A stretch of DNA of 64,000 bases, from NCBI RefSeq assembly GCF_005877905.1, contig NZ_SWDV01000028.1, positions 1 to 64,000 on the forward strand. Direction: 5' to 3'. This document shows positions 1-8,609 of this stretch, one piece after another. Source of the DNA: Pseudomonas nicosulfuronedens (lineage in GTDB: Bacteria; Pseudomonadota; Gammaproteobacteria; Pseudomonadales; Pseudomonadaceae). The notes beneath the pieces are model-generated. The model had not been told where the DNA came from and did no database searches. It saw only the letters and a list, made by a program, of their open reading frames with translations. Made by a program: the position numbers and the translations under genes. Position 1 is the stretch's first letter; every line of letters starts with the position of its first letter.

Positions 1-177
1 CTCGATTTGCTTTCAGTGGGGCCGGCTGGGCCGGAAGGTTTTGGACTCGTCTGCAGTGCGTCACTGCATGGGAAGAGAGATTAAATTCGACACCCTTGCT
101 CCACCAGACGGCAAAATTCGCCTCTAGCGTTCCATTTAAAGAACGATAAATAGCAACAATGCCGCCGGAGGTCGGGG

Positions 178-588
178 CTAGCCCGCGTGCCGCCAGGTGG
201 ATTGACGCCTCTCGTCCAGGAAACGGCGCTGCCAGCTCAGCGGCGTGACGCCTTCGATGCGGCAGAAGATCCGGCAGAAATGCGCCTGGTCGCAGAAGCC
301 GCATTGCAGGCCAATCTCCGCCAGCGCGAAGGCCGACTCGCGCATCAGTTGCTTGGCCTTTTCCACCCGCAGGATGCGCATCCAGGCCTGGGGCGAGTGG
401 CCGGTGGTGACCTTGAACTTGCGGGTGAAATCGCTGCGTGACAGCGCACAGGCGGCAGCCAGGTCGCTGACCGTGATGCCGACGTCCAGATGCTTGAGCA
501 GCAGCGCCTGGGCGCGCTCCTTCTGCCACGGGGCCAGGTCGCGCTTGGGGGCGCTCACTGGAATCTGGCTGATGAGTCTCTGAAACAT
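178..588 (-). CDS. Small AraC-family transcriptional regulator
   Basis: A 136-residue protein that is almost entirely a double helix-turn-helix AraC domain. The first HTH lies around residues 38-60 (DLAAACALSRSDFTRKFK). The second lies around residues 85-125, with the typical GLQCGFCDQAHFCRIF and a C-terminal GVTPLSWQRRF. There is no separate sensor domain, so it resembles the stand-alone AraC regulators that respond through a partner or through their own level. It is transcribed away from the large winged-helix/ATPase regulator, with about 470 bp between them, so the two may share a control region. The target genes are not visible from the sequence. An internal run of Cys residues (three within about ten positions) near the second HTH could be redox or metal responsive, but that is speculation. 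Confidence 0.85.
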   Translation of the reverse strand: MFQRLISQIPVSAPKRDLAPWQKERAQALLLKHLDVGITVSDLAAACALSRSDFTRKFKVTTGHSPQAWMRILRVEKAKQLMRESAFALAEIGLQCGFCDQAHFCRIFCRIEGVTPLSWQRRFLDERRQSTWRHAG

Positions 589-1059
589 GCTGGTCCCTCC
601 CCTGCGATCTGCAGACCATTCTTTGTGGGCGCAGGGGTAGCGGCGAGTTAAAGCTGGTTAAACCGCATTAACCCGCAGAAGAGGAAAGACAGCAGTTCGA
701 CGGCCAGGAGCGAAGAATTCCAGGGTCCGCACGGCAGCTCGCGAACATGCCGAACGCGCCGGCAACTTGCCGCCTTGCCTTGTACTGCGTGGCTTGCAGC
801 TCAAGAGAACGGCACAGCTGACAGCCGGGCGCCGTTTCGCCAGCCGTGCTACAGCGTGCCTGGCGTTAATCCTTATTAAGCCCGCCGGCAAAACTCCACG
901 ACCGGCACAGGATGGCTCAACGATGAGCCGTCGTTTACCCTGACCGCCATGACAGAAGAACGGCCAATCGACCGCAGAGTCGATGGACCTGTGCCACCAG
1001 GGCTGATGCCTGGACCGGCGTGAAACCTGCCCCCAGCGTGCGAAAGCGACGACCAGACG
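589..1059. promoter_or_regulatory. Divergent control region with 10-bp phased TTAA repeats
   Basis: A 471-bp gap between two divergent regulator genes, with no convincing gene in it. It holds three consecutive 10-bp repeats starting GTTAA, GTTAA and ATTAA at 647, 657 and 667. A second pair lies at 865 (GTTAA) and 875 (ATTAA), again exactly 10 bp apart. Tandem repeats at about one helical turn are the usual binding layout of OmpR-type winged-helix domains, which the gene at 1060 encodes. I infer autoregulation and/or control of the AraC gene. Confidence 0.45.
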
Positions 1060-3858
1060 ATGATTCCCGAGCCCGTGGCCACGGTCGAAACCGTGCTTCA
1101 TTTCGGCCCCTACCAGATCTACCCCGCCTCCCGTGTGATCCTCGAAGCCGGCCGCCCGCTGCGCCTGGGGCAACGCGCGCTGGACATCCTGCTGGCGCTG
1201 CTGGAGCGCGCCGGCCAGGTGGTCAGCAAGCGCGAACTGCTGGCCCGAGCCTGGCCCGGCCAGGACATTGACGAAGGCAACCTGCGGGTCCACATGACCG
1301 CCCTGCGCAAGGCGCTGGGCGACGGCCAGAACGGTCGGCGCTTCATTGTCACGATCGCGCTGCGCGGGTACAGCTTCGTCGAGCCGCTGACGGCCTCGGC
1401 ACAGGCGACGCCCGCTCCCGATGACGGCCAGTCGGCGGACCACAATCTGCCGCCCCGGCGCAACCGCCTGCTGGGCCGCGAAGCGGAGCTTGCACGCCTG
1501 GTCGCCGAGCTGCCGCGTCGTCGCTGCGTCAGCCTGGTGGGCTGCGGCGGCATCGGCAAGACCAGCCTCGCCCTGCACGCCGCCGAACGCTTCATCGGCC
1601 AGTATCCCCACGGCATCCGTATGCTCGATCTCACCCAACTGCAGGACGCGCGACCGCTGAACAGCACGCTCGCCTGTGCGCTGGGCATACCGGGGCTGGC
1701 AGGCGAATCGCTGGAACAGCTCTGCCGCCAGGTCGCCGACCGGCAGATGCTGCTGCTCATCGACAACTGCGAGCACCTGATCGAGGCCGCCGCGCACCTG
1801 GTGGAATGCCTGCTGCGCCACGCGCCGCGGATTCATATCCTCGCCACCAGCCGCGAAAGCCTGCGCGCCATCGGCGAATACATCCTGCCGTTGCGGCCGC
1901 TCGATTGCCCTCCGGTGCAGGTCGGCAGCGTCGAGGACGCCCTGACCTACCCCGCCGTCGCGCTACTCATCGAGCGAACCCGTGAGAGCCACGAGGACTT
2001 CGAACTCCGCCCCGAGGACCTGCCGCGGATTGGCGAAATCTGCCGGCGCCTGGAAGGCATTCCGCTGGCGCTGGAACTGGCCGCCGGCCACCTGGGCCTG
2101 GCCGACGGCAGCCTCGACGCGCTGCTGCAGGACGGCTACCTGGACCTTCCGCTGCAATCGGAGGAATCGCCCAACCGCCACGAACACCTGCGCGCGATGC
2201 TCGACTGGAGCTATGCGCTGCTGCGTCCGGCGGAGCAGTCCTGCCTGCGTCGCCTGAGTGTGTTCCGCGGCGCCTTCACGCTGGACTCCATCGCCGCCGT
2301 CCTCGGCCAGCCGGCGGACCTGGGCGCGGCCTTCGTGCTGGTGAACCAGCTGACCGCCAAGTCGCTGCTGACCACCGAGATTCGCAGCGACGAGGTCACT
2401 TACCGGCTGCTCGAACCGACCCGCCTGCACGCGCTGGAGAAACTCCAGGCCTCCGGTGAACTGCACGAAGCCCGCGAGCGCCATCTGCAGCTCTGCCTGA
2501 GTGCAATGCAGGCTGCGCAGAACGAATGGGAAAGATCCGCCTCGCTGGGGTGGCTGAAGCGGCACTCACCGTGGCTCGCGGAAATCCGCGCCGCTCTCGA
2601 CTGGGGCCTGCACGCGGAGGTCCGACACACCCAGGCGATCCATCTCGCGGCCTGTTCGGCGCCGCTGTGGCAGGAGCTGTCGCTGCTGCATGAATACGGC
2701 CCCTATGTCAGTGCGGCGCTCGGTCTGCTCAGCGCCGAATCCGCTTCGTCACTGCAACTGGCCATGCGCCTGGAGCTGGCGCTGGGCAACACCACCTACC
2801 ACGATGTACGCAATCGTCAGGCGGACGAGGCCTTCCAGAACGCCCGCTTCCTGGCGCAGCAGCTTGGCGATCTCGACGGTGAACTCACCGCGCTGTCCGG
2901 CGGCCTGGCCGTGCTGCTGTGGGCTGGCCAGTACCAGCAGGCGGCCGAGCAGAGCCGGCACTTCGACCGACTGAGCAACGGCCAGGGCGAGATGCTCGCC
3001 ACCAGCGCCCTGCGCCTGAAGGTGCTGGCGCTGCATTACTCAGGCAATCAGGTACGCGCCCAGGCCGTCGGCGAAGAAGTGCTGAAGCGTCTGGAGCAAC
3101 AGCGCCGGGCCAACCGCTTCGCCCCTTGCCTGGGCGTGCAATACGACCAGCAGGTCGCCTCCCTCGCCACCCAGGCGCGCACGCTGTGGCTGCGGGGCCT
3201 GCCCGAGCAAGCGGAGCGCATGGCGACACAGGCCATCGAACTGGCCCGCGAGATCGACCACAGCGCTTCCATCGCTTACAGCCTCGCGGTAGCCGGCTGC
3301 GTCATCGCCTTCTACAACGGCGAGTTCGACAAGGCCCGCCGCCGCGTGCGGCAGATGATCGAAGTCGCCGAGCGCCACCGCGTGCCGTTGTTCACCGACT
3401 GGGCGCGACACTACGCCTGGGCCATGCAACTCGACGAAACGGTTGGCGCCGCGGCACCCGCCGTCGGCCTGGTGCGCGACATCGTGCAGACCCTCGGCGG
3501 TCGCCCCCTGCCCTCCGACCAGGCGCAGCTGATGCGCGCACGGACCGGCGCGGCGGGTTGGTGCGCTCCGGAAATCCTGCGCAACGAAGCCGTTGCCCTG
3601 CTGGCGCGCGGCGATCGCGAATCCCTCCTGGGCGGGGAAACCCTGCTCACCCGCGCCCTGACGCTGGCCCAGGAGCAAGGCGCGCAGGCCTGGGAGCTAC
3701 GCTCGGCCACCTGCCTGGCGGAGCTGTGGAATGCGCAGGGCCAGCCGGAAGCCGCGCGGCAACTGCTGGAGCCGGTCTACCAGCGCTTCACCGAGGGTTT
3801 CGACTCACCGGACCAGCGCCGCGCGCGGCAATGCCTGGAAGTCGTCAGGGGTCGCTAA
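1060..3858 (+). CDS. Winged-helix (OmpR-type) / STAND-like ATPase / TPR transcriptional regulator
   Basis: A 932-residue cytoplasmic regulator. Residues about 10-110 form an OmpR/PhoB-type winged helix (RLGQRALDILLALL, then VSKRELLARAWPG and a C-terminal IALRGYSFV wing). A nucleotide-binding module follows, with Walker A GCGGIGKTSL near residue 165 and Walker B MLLLIDNCEH near residue 230. The remaining 500 or so residues are helical and alanine/leucine rich, as expected for TPR-like repeats. This architecture is known in 'predicted ATPase' regulators related to signal-transduction ATPases with numerous domains, in which ligand and ATP binding drive oligomerisation. It sits directly upstream of three iron-uptake cassettes in the same orientation, but with its own stop and a Fur-box-like site in between. 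A role in controlling those cassettes is therefore only inferred. The start was chosen because it begins just before the winged helix. Confidence 0.85.
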   Translation: MIPEPVATVETVLHFGPYQIYPASRVILEAGRPLRLGQRALDILLALLERAGQVVSKRELLARAWPGQDIDEGNLRVHMTALRKALGDGQNGRRFIVTIALRGYSFVEPLTASAQATPAPDDGQSADHNLPPRRNRLLGREAELARLVAELPRRRCVSLVGCGGIGKTSLALHAAERFIGQYPHGIRMLDLTQLQDARPLNSTLACALGIPGLAGESLEQLCRQVADRQMLLLIDNCEHLIEAAAHLVECLLRHAPRIHILATSRESLRAIGEYILPLRPLDCPPVQVGSVEDALTYPAVALLIERTRESHEDFELRPEDLPRIGEICRRLEGIPLALELAAGHLGLADGSLDALLQDGYLDLPLQSEESPNRHEHLRAMLDWSYALLRPAEQSCLRRLSVFRGAFTLDSIAAVLGQPADLGAAFVLVNQLTAKSLLTTEIRSDEVTYRLLEPTRLHALEKLQASGELHEARERHLQLCLSAMQAAQNEWERSASLGWLKRHSPWLAEIRAALDWGLHAEVRHTQAIHLAACSAPLWQELSLLHEYGPYVSAALGLLSAESASSLQLAMRLELALGNTTYHDVRNRQADEAFQNARFLAQQLGDLDGELTALSGGLAVLLWAGQYQQAAEQSRHFDRLSNGQGEMLATSALRLKVLALHYSGNQVRAQAVGEEVLKRLEQQRRANRFAPCLGVQYDQQVASLATQARTLWLRGLPEQAERMATQAIELAREIDHSASIAYSLAVAGCVIAFYNGEFDKARRRVRQMIEVAERHRVPLFTDWARHYAWAMQLDETVGAAAPAVGLVRDIVQTLGGRPLPSDQAQLMRARTGAAGWCAPEILRNEAVALLARGDRESLLGGETLLTRALTLAQEQGAQAWELRSATCLAELWNAQGQPEAARQLLEPVYQRFTEGFDSPDQRRARQCLEVVRGR

Positions 3859-3915
3859 GGGGCAGTAACGGCAGCACCTCGGCACAAACCTCTTGTGCAA
3901 CGCGGCGCACGAATA

Positions 3916-3934
3916 GAGAATGCGATTCATTGTC
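3916..3934 (+). promoter_or_regulatory. Fur-box-like site upstream of the first FecI-type sigma gene
   Basis: The sequence GAGAATGCGATTCATTGTC matches the 19-bp Fur consensus at 14 of 19 positions by eye. It lies 20 bp upstream of the sigma factor start codon, where Fur-iron would block expression in iron-replete cells. Confidence 0.65.
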
Positions 3935-3954
3935 ATTTGAACCCTTCCCCGATC

Positions 3955-4455
3955 ATGTCGTCCGCTCCGCCCTCTTCCCTTCAACGGCTTTACGTCGAAC
4001 ACAATGGCTGGCTCAGGCAATGGCTGCGCGTGCGCCTGGGCAACGCCCAGGATGCGGCGGACCTGGCGCAGGACACCTTTCTGCGCGTGCTCACCTCGCG
4101 CAATACCGAGGCCATTCGTGAGCCGCGCAGCTACCTCAGCTCCATCGCCCGCGCGCTGATGATCGACGGCTTCCGCCGCCGCGCCATCGAGCAGGCCTAC
4201 CTGGAGAGCCTGGCGGCGCGGCCGGAGCCGCTGGATATTTCGCCGGAGCTGCGTCTGTCGATCCTGGAAACCCTGACCGCCATCGACAACATGCTCGACG
4301 GCCTGGGTGAGCGCACCCGCCAGATATTCCTCGCGGTGCAGCTCGAAGGGCTCACCTACAAGGCCGCCGGCGAACGCCTTGGCGTGTCGGTGACCACAGT
4401 GAAGAACCACATGATCCGCGCCATGACCCGCTGCCTGCTGCTGTGCGAGGACTGA
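3955..4455 (+). CDS. FecI-like ECF sigma factor (cassette 1)
   Basis: An iron-starvation ECF sigma factor of 166 residues from the ATG at 3955. An in-frame start at 3895 would run through the Fur-box-like site, so it was rejected. Region 2 shows DAADLAQDTFLRVLT and the region 2.4-type RSYLSSIARALMIDGFRRR. Region 4 shows RTRQIFLAVQLEGLTYKAAGERLGVS, which contacts the -35 element. Family knowledge: such sigma factors direct RNA polymerase to the promoter of the adjacent outer-membrane receptor when the receptor binds its ferric siderophore and relays the signal through FecR. The fecR gene starts 4 bp after the stop, implying translational coupling. The two sigma genes downstream at 8.1 and 12.4 kb are clear paralogues, sharing the EQAYLE segment. 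Confidence 0.93.
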   Translation: MSSAPPSSLQRLYVEHNGWLRQWLRVRLGNAQDAADLAQDTFLRVLTSRNTEAIREPRSYLSSIARALMIDGFRRRAIEQAYLESLAARPEPLDISPELRLSILETLTAIDNMLDGLGERTRQIFLAVQLEGLTYKAAGERLGVSVTTVKNHMIRAMTRCLLLCED

Positions 4456-4459
4456 CTTC

Positions 4460-5401
4460 ATGACACCAGACCTCAAGGTGCTCGAAGCCGCCGCCACCTG
4501 GTACGTACAGTTCAGCGCCCACCCGCCGCGCGACAGCGAACGCCAGGCGTGGCGCCAGTGGCTGGAAGCGGACCCCGCGCACCGCCTGGCCTGGGAGCGC
4601 GTCGAGCGCCTGCAGGGGCAATGGGCGGCACTGCCTCGGGACGTTTCGCTGAACACCCTCGCCGGAGTGCGCGCACGTCGGCGCGCGGTGCTCAAGACAG
4701 TCGCATTGCTGATTTGCGCGGGGGGTGCGGGCTGGTTGGCGACCGGTTCGCGCCCCTACCAGGCGCTGCTGGTCGGCGAGCGTACCGGAGTGGGCGAACG
4801 ACGCCAGCTGCAACTGGCGGACGGCACACGCGTCGACCTCAACACCAGCACCGCGCTGGACGTGGCCTACGACGAGCGCCTGCGCCAGATAAAACTGCGT
4901 GAAGGCGAAATCCTCGTGGAAACCGGCAAGGACCCTGCCGGCCGCCCCTTCATCGTACAGACCGCGCAGGGCACGGTGCGCGCGCTGGGCACCCGCTTCA
5001 GCGTACGTTGCCACTCGAAAGACACCCGCGTGAGTGTGCTGGAGCACGCTGTGGAGCTACGCGCCCTGGAAGCAGCGGATCGACCACGGCGGCTGGAGGC
5101 CGGCCAGCAGGCGCGCTTCGACGAAGCCTGGGTCTCGCCGCCGACACCACTGCGCGAGGGCGAGGGAGCCTGGGCCAAGGGCATCCTCACCGTGGTGGAC
5201 TGGCCGCTGGGCGAGTTCATCGCCGAGCTGGACCGTTACCGCCATGGCCTGCTGCGTTGCTCGGACGAGGTGGCGGGCCTGCGTTTGTCCGGCGCCTACC
5301 GCCTCGACCAGATCGACGCGATCCTGCACAACCTGGGCAAGTCGCTGCCCGTCCGCGTGACTTATCGCACCCGCTACTGGGTCACCGTCGAGGCGGTCTG
5401 A
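4460..5401 (+). CDS. FecR-like anti-sigma factor / signal transducer (cassette 1)
   Basis: A 313-residue inner-membrane regulator. The cytoplasmic N-terminal FecR domain (residues about 8-55, AATWYVQF, then WRQWLEADPAHRLAWERVE) holds the sigma factor. A single membrane segment follows at about 77-96, preceded by RARRRAVLK. The periplasmic domain carries the typical ADGTRVDLNTSTALDV, VRALGTRFSV and SVLEHAVEL stretches and receives the signal from the STN domain of the receptor. It sits between its sigma factor and the receptor gene, the standard FecIRA order. The double arginine before the membrane segment recalls Tat-assisted insertion known for some FecR proteins. Confidence 0.93.
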   Translation: MTPDLKVLEAAATWYVQFSAHPPRDSERQAWRQWLEADPAHRLAWERVERLQGQWAALPRDVSLNTLAGVRARRRAVLKTVALLICAGGAGWLATGSRPYQALLVGERTGVGERRQLQLADGTRVDLNTSTALDVAYDERLRQIKLREGEILVETGKDPAGRPFIVQTAQGTVRALGTRFSVRCHSKDTRVSVLEHAVELRALEAADRPRRLEAGQQARFDEAWVSPPTPLREGEGAWAKGILTVVDWPLGEFIAELDRYRHGLLRCSDEVAGLRLSGAYRLDQIDAILHNLGKSLPVRVTYRTRYWVTVEAV

Positions 5402-5410
5402 CCGGCGCCG

Positions 5411-5440
5411 GAAAAAAATCTTCAGGAAGGGTTGCCGATT
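5411..5440 (+). promoter_or_regulatory. Putative FecI-type promoter of receptor gene 1
   Basis: GAAAAAAAT at 5411-5419 and TTGCCGATT at 5432-5440, with first bases 21 bp apart. The layout matches those before the second and third receptor genes and resembles my recollection of the E. coli fecA promoter (GAAAAT ... TTGTCC). An ATTCTC-rich stretch directly downstream (5440-5454) could in addition bind Fur. Confidence 0.55.
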
Positions 5441-5516
5441 TTCATTCTCGTTCGGCCAACACAGGAAGCAGCCGTGAGCGCTGCCACTGCGTACCCGCCA
5501 ACGAAAGGAAAATCGA

Positions 5517-7964
5517 ATGTCGTACTCCCCTCCGAGCGCCGCCCGGCCCCTGTCCCGCGCCATCCACCTGGCGCTGCTGAGCCTTGCACTGGGTGGCACT
5601 TCGGCTCTGGGCGCACTGCCGAACCTGGCGCTGGCGCAATCGCTGGAGAACAGCCAGGTGACGGCCTTTCAGGTCCAACCGGGCGAGCTCGGCCAGGTCC
5701 TGAGCCAGTTCGCCACCGACGCCCACATCACCCTGTCCTTCAGCGCCGAGCAAACTCGCGGCCGGCACAGCGCCGGATTGCAGGGCAGCTACAGCATCGA
5801 CGCCGCTCTGGCGAAGTTGCTCGCCGGCAGTGGCCTGCGCGCCCAGCGCGAGGACAACGGCGGCTACGTGCTGGTGCGCGACGAGGGCGCGCTGGAGATG
5901 GACGAGACCACCATCACCGGGCAGCTGGGAGCCACCACCGAGGGCACCGGCTCGTACACCACCGGCTCGACCAGCACCGCCACCAAGATGAACCTGTCGA
6001 TCCGCGAGACGCCGCAGTCGATCAGCGTCGTCACCCGCCAGCGCATGGACGACCAGAACCTGCAGAGCATCTCCGAGGTGCTCAACCAGACGCCCGGCGT
6101 GACCATGTCCCAGGACGGCGGCGAGCGCTTCAACATCTACTCCCGCGGCAGCGCCATCAACACCTACCAGTACGACGGCGTGACCACCTACCAGGAGAAC
6201 CAGACCCGCACCATGCCCAGCACCCTGATGGACATGGCGATCTACGACCGCGTGGAGGTGGTGCGCGGTGCCACCGGCCTGATGACTGGCGCCGGCGACC
6301 CCAGTGGCGTGGTCAACGTGATCCGCAAACGCCCGACCCGTGACTTCCATGCCTACGTGCAGGGCGGCGTCGGCTCCTGGGACTACAAGCGACTGGAGAC
6401 CGACGTCTCCGGCCCGCTGACCGACACCGGCAACCTGCGCGGGCGCATGGTCGCCGCGAAGCAGGTCAACGACACCTTCATGGACTGGTACCAGCAGGAC
6501 CGCGACATCGTCTACGGCGTCATCGAGGCCGACCTCACCGACACCACGGTGGCGCGCCTGAGCATCGACCACCAGCGCTATCGCCCCACCGGCGCGCAGG
6601 GTGTGCCGATGCTCTACACCAACGGCGAGCAGACCGATTTCTCGCGCTCGACCAGTTCCGGCGCGCGCTGGAACGAGGACCGCTTCGACACCAACAACTA
6701 CACCTTCGGGCTCGAACAGCAGCTGGCCAACGACTGGCAGCTGAAGGTCGCCGCGACCTACATGGAGGTCGACCGCGACACTCGCACCGGCTCCTACCAG
6801 AGCTCCACCGGTATGTCCTACATCACCCCCGAGGGCATCGCCAACATCAACCAGGCGTACTCTGAAGCCAACCAGCGGCAGAAGGCTGTCGACGCCACTG
6901 TGCAGGGTCCGTTCGAGCTGTTCGGCCAGACCCACGAGCTGATCTTCGGCGCCAACTACCTCGACTACGTGAACCACCATTACGCCTGGACCGGGCCGAC
7001 GGCGAAGGTGGACTTCAATACCTGGAACAACGAGCTGCCCAAGCCCGACAAGGACGGCTTCGCCCCCTCGCTGGACTACGACGTGGACACCCAGCAGAGC
7101 GGCTACTTCGGCGCCGCGCGTTTCAACCTCATGGACGACCTGCACCTGATCCTCGGTGCCCGTGGCAGCAACTACCACTATCACTACTACTCGAAAAGCA
7201 TCGCCTCGGGATACGTGCTGGACTACGGCATGACCGAGCGCGGGGTGGTCACGCCCTATGCCGGCCTGGTCTACGACCTGACGCCGGACCAGTCCGTCTA
7301 CGTCAGCTACACCGACATCTTCAAGCCACAGTCCAGCCAGGATCGCAGCGGCAAGGTGCTCGACCCGGTGGTCGGCAAGAACTACGAGGTCGGCTGGAAA
7401 GGCGCGTTCTACGACGGCCAGCTCAACGCCAACGTCGCCGCCTACCTGATCAAGCGCGACAACGTGGCCGAACTGGACGCCGGCTACACCGTGCCCGGCA
7501 CCGACGAAGACGCCTACAAGGCAGTGAGCGGTGCCAAGACCAAGGGTATCGACCTGGAACTGGCCGGCGAACTGGCGCCCGGCTGGCAGTTGCAGACCAG
7601 CTTCAGCCACTCGCGTACCGAAGATGCCGACGGCGAGCGGCTGACCACCCAGCTACCGCTGGACACCTTCCGTCTGTGGAGCACCTACGACCTGCCCGGC
7701 CAATGGAACCGCCTGACGGTGGGCGGCGGCGCCAGCTGGAACTCCAGCAACTCGCTGTACTTCAGCCGCTACAACAGCCGTGTGGGTCAGGACGACTACA
7801 CCGTGGTCAACCTGATGGCGCGCTACCGTCTCACCGACCAGCTCTCCACCACGCTGAACCTCAACAACGTACTGGACGAGAAGTACTACGCGGGGTTCTC
7901 CGGCAGCTACGCCCATTACGGTGCGCCGCGCAACCTGATGATGAACGTGCGCTACGACTTCTGA
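5517..7964 (+). CDS. TonB-dependent siderophore receptor with STN signalling domain (receptor 1)
   Basis: An 815-residue outer-membrane transducer. A signal peptide ends near residue 40 (LALA). An STN domain follows at about 50-115 (FQVQPGELGQVLSQFATDA ... LAGSGLRAQ). A TonB-box-like segment EMDETTITG lies near residue 130. The plug domain spans about 160-280 (RETPQSISVVTRQRMDDQ ... VEVVRGATGLM) and is followed by a 22-strand barrel. It ends in VRYDF, with the terminal Phe expected for Bam-dependent insertion. Family knowledge: such FpvA/FoxA/FecA-like receptors import a ferric siderophore and signal to FecR through the STN domain. The ligand cannot be read from the sequence. A ribosome-binding site (AAGGAAA) precedes the ATG. 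It closely resembles receptor 3 in the linker between STN domain and plug. Confidence 0.94.
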   Translation: MSYSPPSAARPLSRAIHLALLSLALGGTSALGALPNLALAQSLENSQVTAFQVQPGELGQVLSQFATDAHITLSFSAEQTRGRHSAGLQGSYSIDAALAKLLAGSGLRAQREDNGGYVLVRDEGALEMDETTITGQLGATTEGTGSYTTGSTSTATKMNLSIRETPQSISVVTRQRMDDQNLQSISEVLNQTPGVTMSQDGGERFNIYSRGSAINTYQYDGVTTYQENQTRTMPSTLMDMAIYDRVEVVRGATGLMTGAGDPSGVVNVIRKRPTRDFHAYVQGGVGSWDYKRLETDVSGPLTDTGNLRGRMVAAKQVNDTFMDWYQQDRDIVYGVIEADLTDTTVARLSIDHQRYRPTGAQGVPMLYTNGEQTDFSRSTSSGARWNEDRFDTNNYTFGLEQQLANDWQLKVAATYMEVDRDTRTGSYQSSTGMSYITPEGIANINQAYSEANQRQKAVDATVQGPFELFGQTHELIFGANYLDYVNHHYAWTGPTAKVDFNTWNNELPKPDKDGFAPSLDYDVDTQQSGYFGAARFNLMDDLHLILGARGSNYHYHYYSKSIASGYVLDYGMTERGVVTPYAGLVYDLTPDQSVYVSYTDIFKPQSSQDRSGKVLDPVVGKNYEVGWKGAFYDGQLNANVAAYLIKRDNVAELDAGYTVPGTDEDAYKAVSGAKTKGIDLELAGELAPGWQLQTSFSHSRTEDADGERLTTQLPLDTFRLWSTYDLPGQWNRLTVGGGASWNSSNSLYFSRYNSRVGQDDYTVVNLMARYRLTDQLSTTLNLNNVLDEKYYAGFSGSYAHYGAPRNLMMNVRYDF

Positions 7965-7980
7965 GCCTGTCAGAAACGCT

Positions 7981-8005
7981 GCACTGCCGGGCCGACCGGC
8001 AGTGC
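7981..8005. terminator. Strong hairpin after receptor 1
   Basis: A perfect 10-bp stem (GCACTGCCGG / CCGGCAGTGC) with a 5-base loop, 17 bp after the receptor stop. No T-tract follows, so it may act as a 3' mRNA stabiliser or a weak/Rho-assisted terminator rather than a classical one. Confidence 0.5.
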
Positions 8006-8060
8006 TGGGCCAAGATCGTGGGTTTGGATTCACGGCAGTCGCGCAGCGGCACACAAATAC

Positions 8061-8079
8061 GATAGATTATCATTTATCA
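8061..8079 (+). promoter_or_regulatory. Fur-box-like site upstream of the second sigma gene
   Basis: An AT-rich array GATAGATTATCATTTATCA made of GATA/TATC hexamers typical of Fur-binding sites. It ends 22 bp upstream of the sigma start codon. It matches the hexamer-array view of Fur sites better than the 19-bp palindrome. Confidence 0.5.
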
Positions 8080-8101
8080 CATTTCACTCCGCTCTCGCCC
8101 C

Positions 8102-8605
8102 ATGACCGACGCCCTCAGCCAGCAGGCCCTGCACCAACTCTACAGTGACCATCACGGCTGGCTTCACCAGTGGCTGCGCCGCAAGCTAGGCTGCCGCGAG
8201 CAGGCGGCGGACCTCGCGCAGGACACTTTCGTGCGGGTCATCACCCAGCGCAAGTTGTTCGAGCTGCGCCAGCCCCGCGCCTACCTCACAACCGTTGCCC
8301 GCAGCCTGGTGATCGATCACTACCGTCGCCGAACCCTGGAACAGGCCTACCTGGAAACCCTCGCGGCGCTGCCCGAGCCCGTGGAAGTTTCGCCACAGAT
8401 GCGCTGCATCATCATCGAAACGCTGATGGAGATCGACGCCCTGCTCGACGGCATGGCCGCCCGAACGCGGGAGATCTTCCTGATGGCGCAGCTCGATGGG
8501 CTGAGCTTCGTGGAGATCGGCAAGCGCCTGGAGCTGTCCGCCAACTCGGTGCGCAAGCACTTCGTACGGGCCATGACCCACTGCCTCGTGCTGCTGGACG
8601 ACTGA
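8102..8605 (+). CDS. FecI-like ECF sigma factor (cassette 2)
   Basis: A 167-residue ECF sigma factor paralogous to the one at 3955. It has region 2 AADLAQDTFVRVIT, region 2.4-type RAYLTTVARSLVIDHYRRR, and region 4 RTREIFLMAQLDGLSFVEIGKRLELS. It is expected to activate the receptor at 9668 through the GAAAAAAT / TTGGTGATT element. The adjacent fecR gene begins 4 bp after its stop. It starts at the first ATG after the Fur-box-like site. Confidence 0.93.
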   Translation: MTDALSQQALHQLYSDHHGWLHQWLRRKLGCREQAADLAQDTFVRVITQRKLFELRQPRAYLTTVARSLVIDHYRRRTLEQAYLETLAALPEPVEVSPQMRCIIIETLMEIDALLDGMAARTREIFLMAQLDGLSFVEIGKRLELSANSVRKHFVRAMTHCLVLLDD

Positions 8606-8609
8606 GCCG

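Noticed and set aside
658-1836. An open frame on the minus strand crossing the regulator gap
   Set aside because: Most of it is antisense to the winged-helix/ATPase gene, and the part in the gap has no ribosome-binding site or family similarity.
5442-7610. A long open frame of 722 codons on the minus strand
   Set aside because: It is antisense to receptor 1, has a low-complexity Val/Ala/Gly/His-rich product and no family features. It arises from the high GC content.
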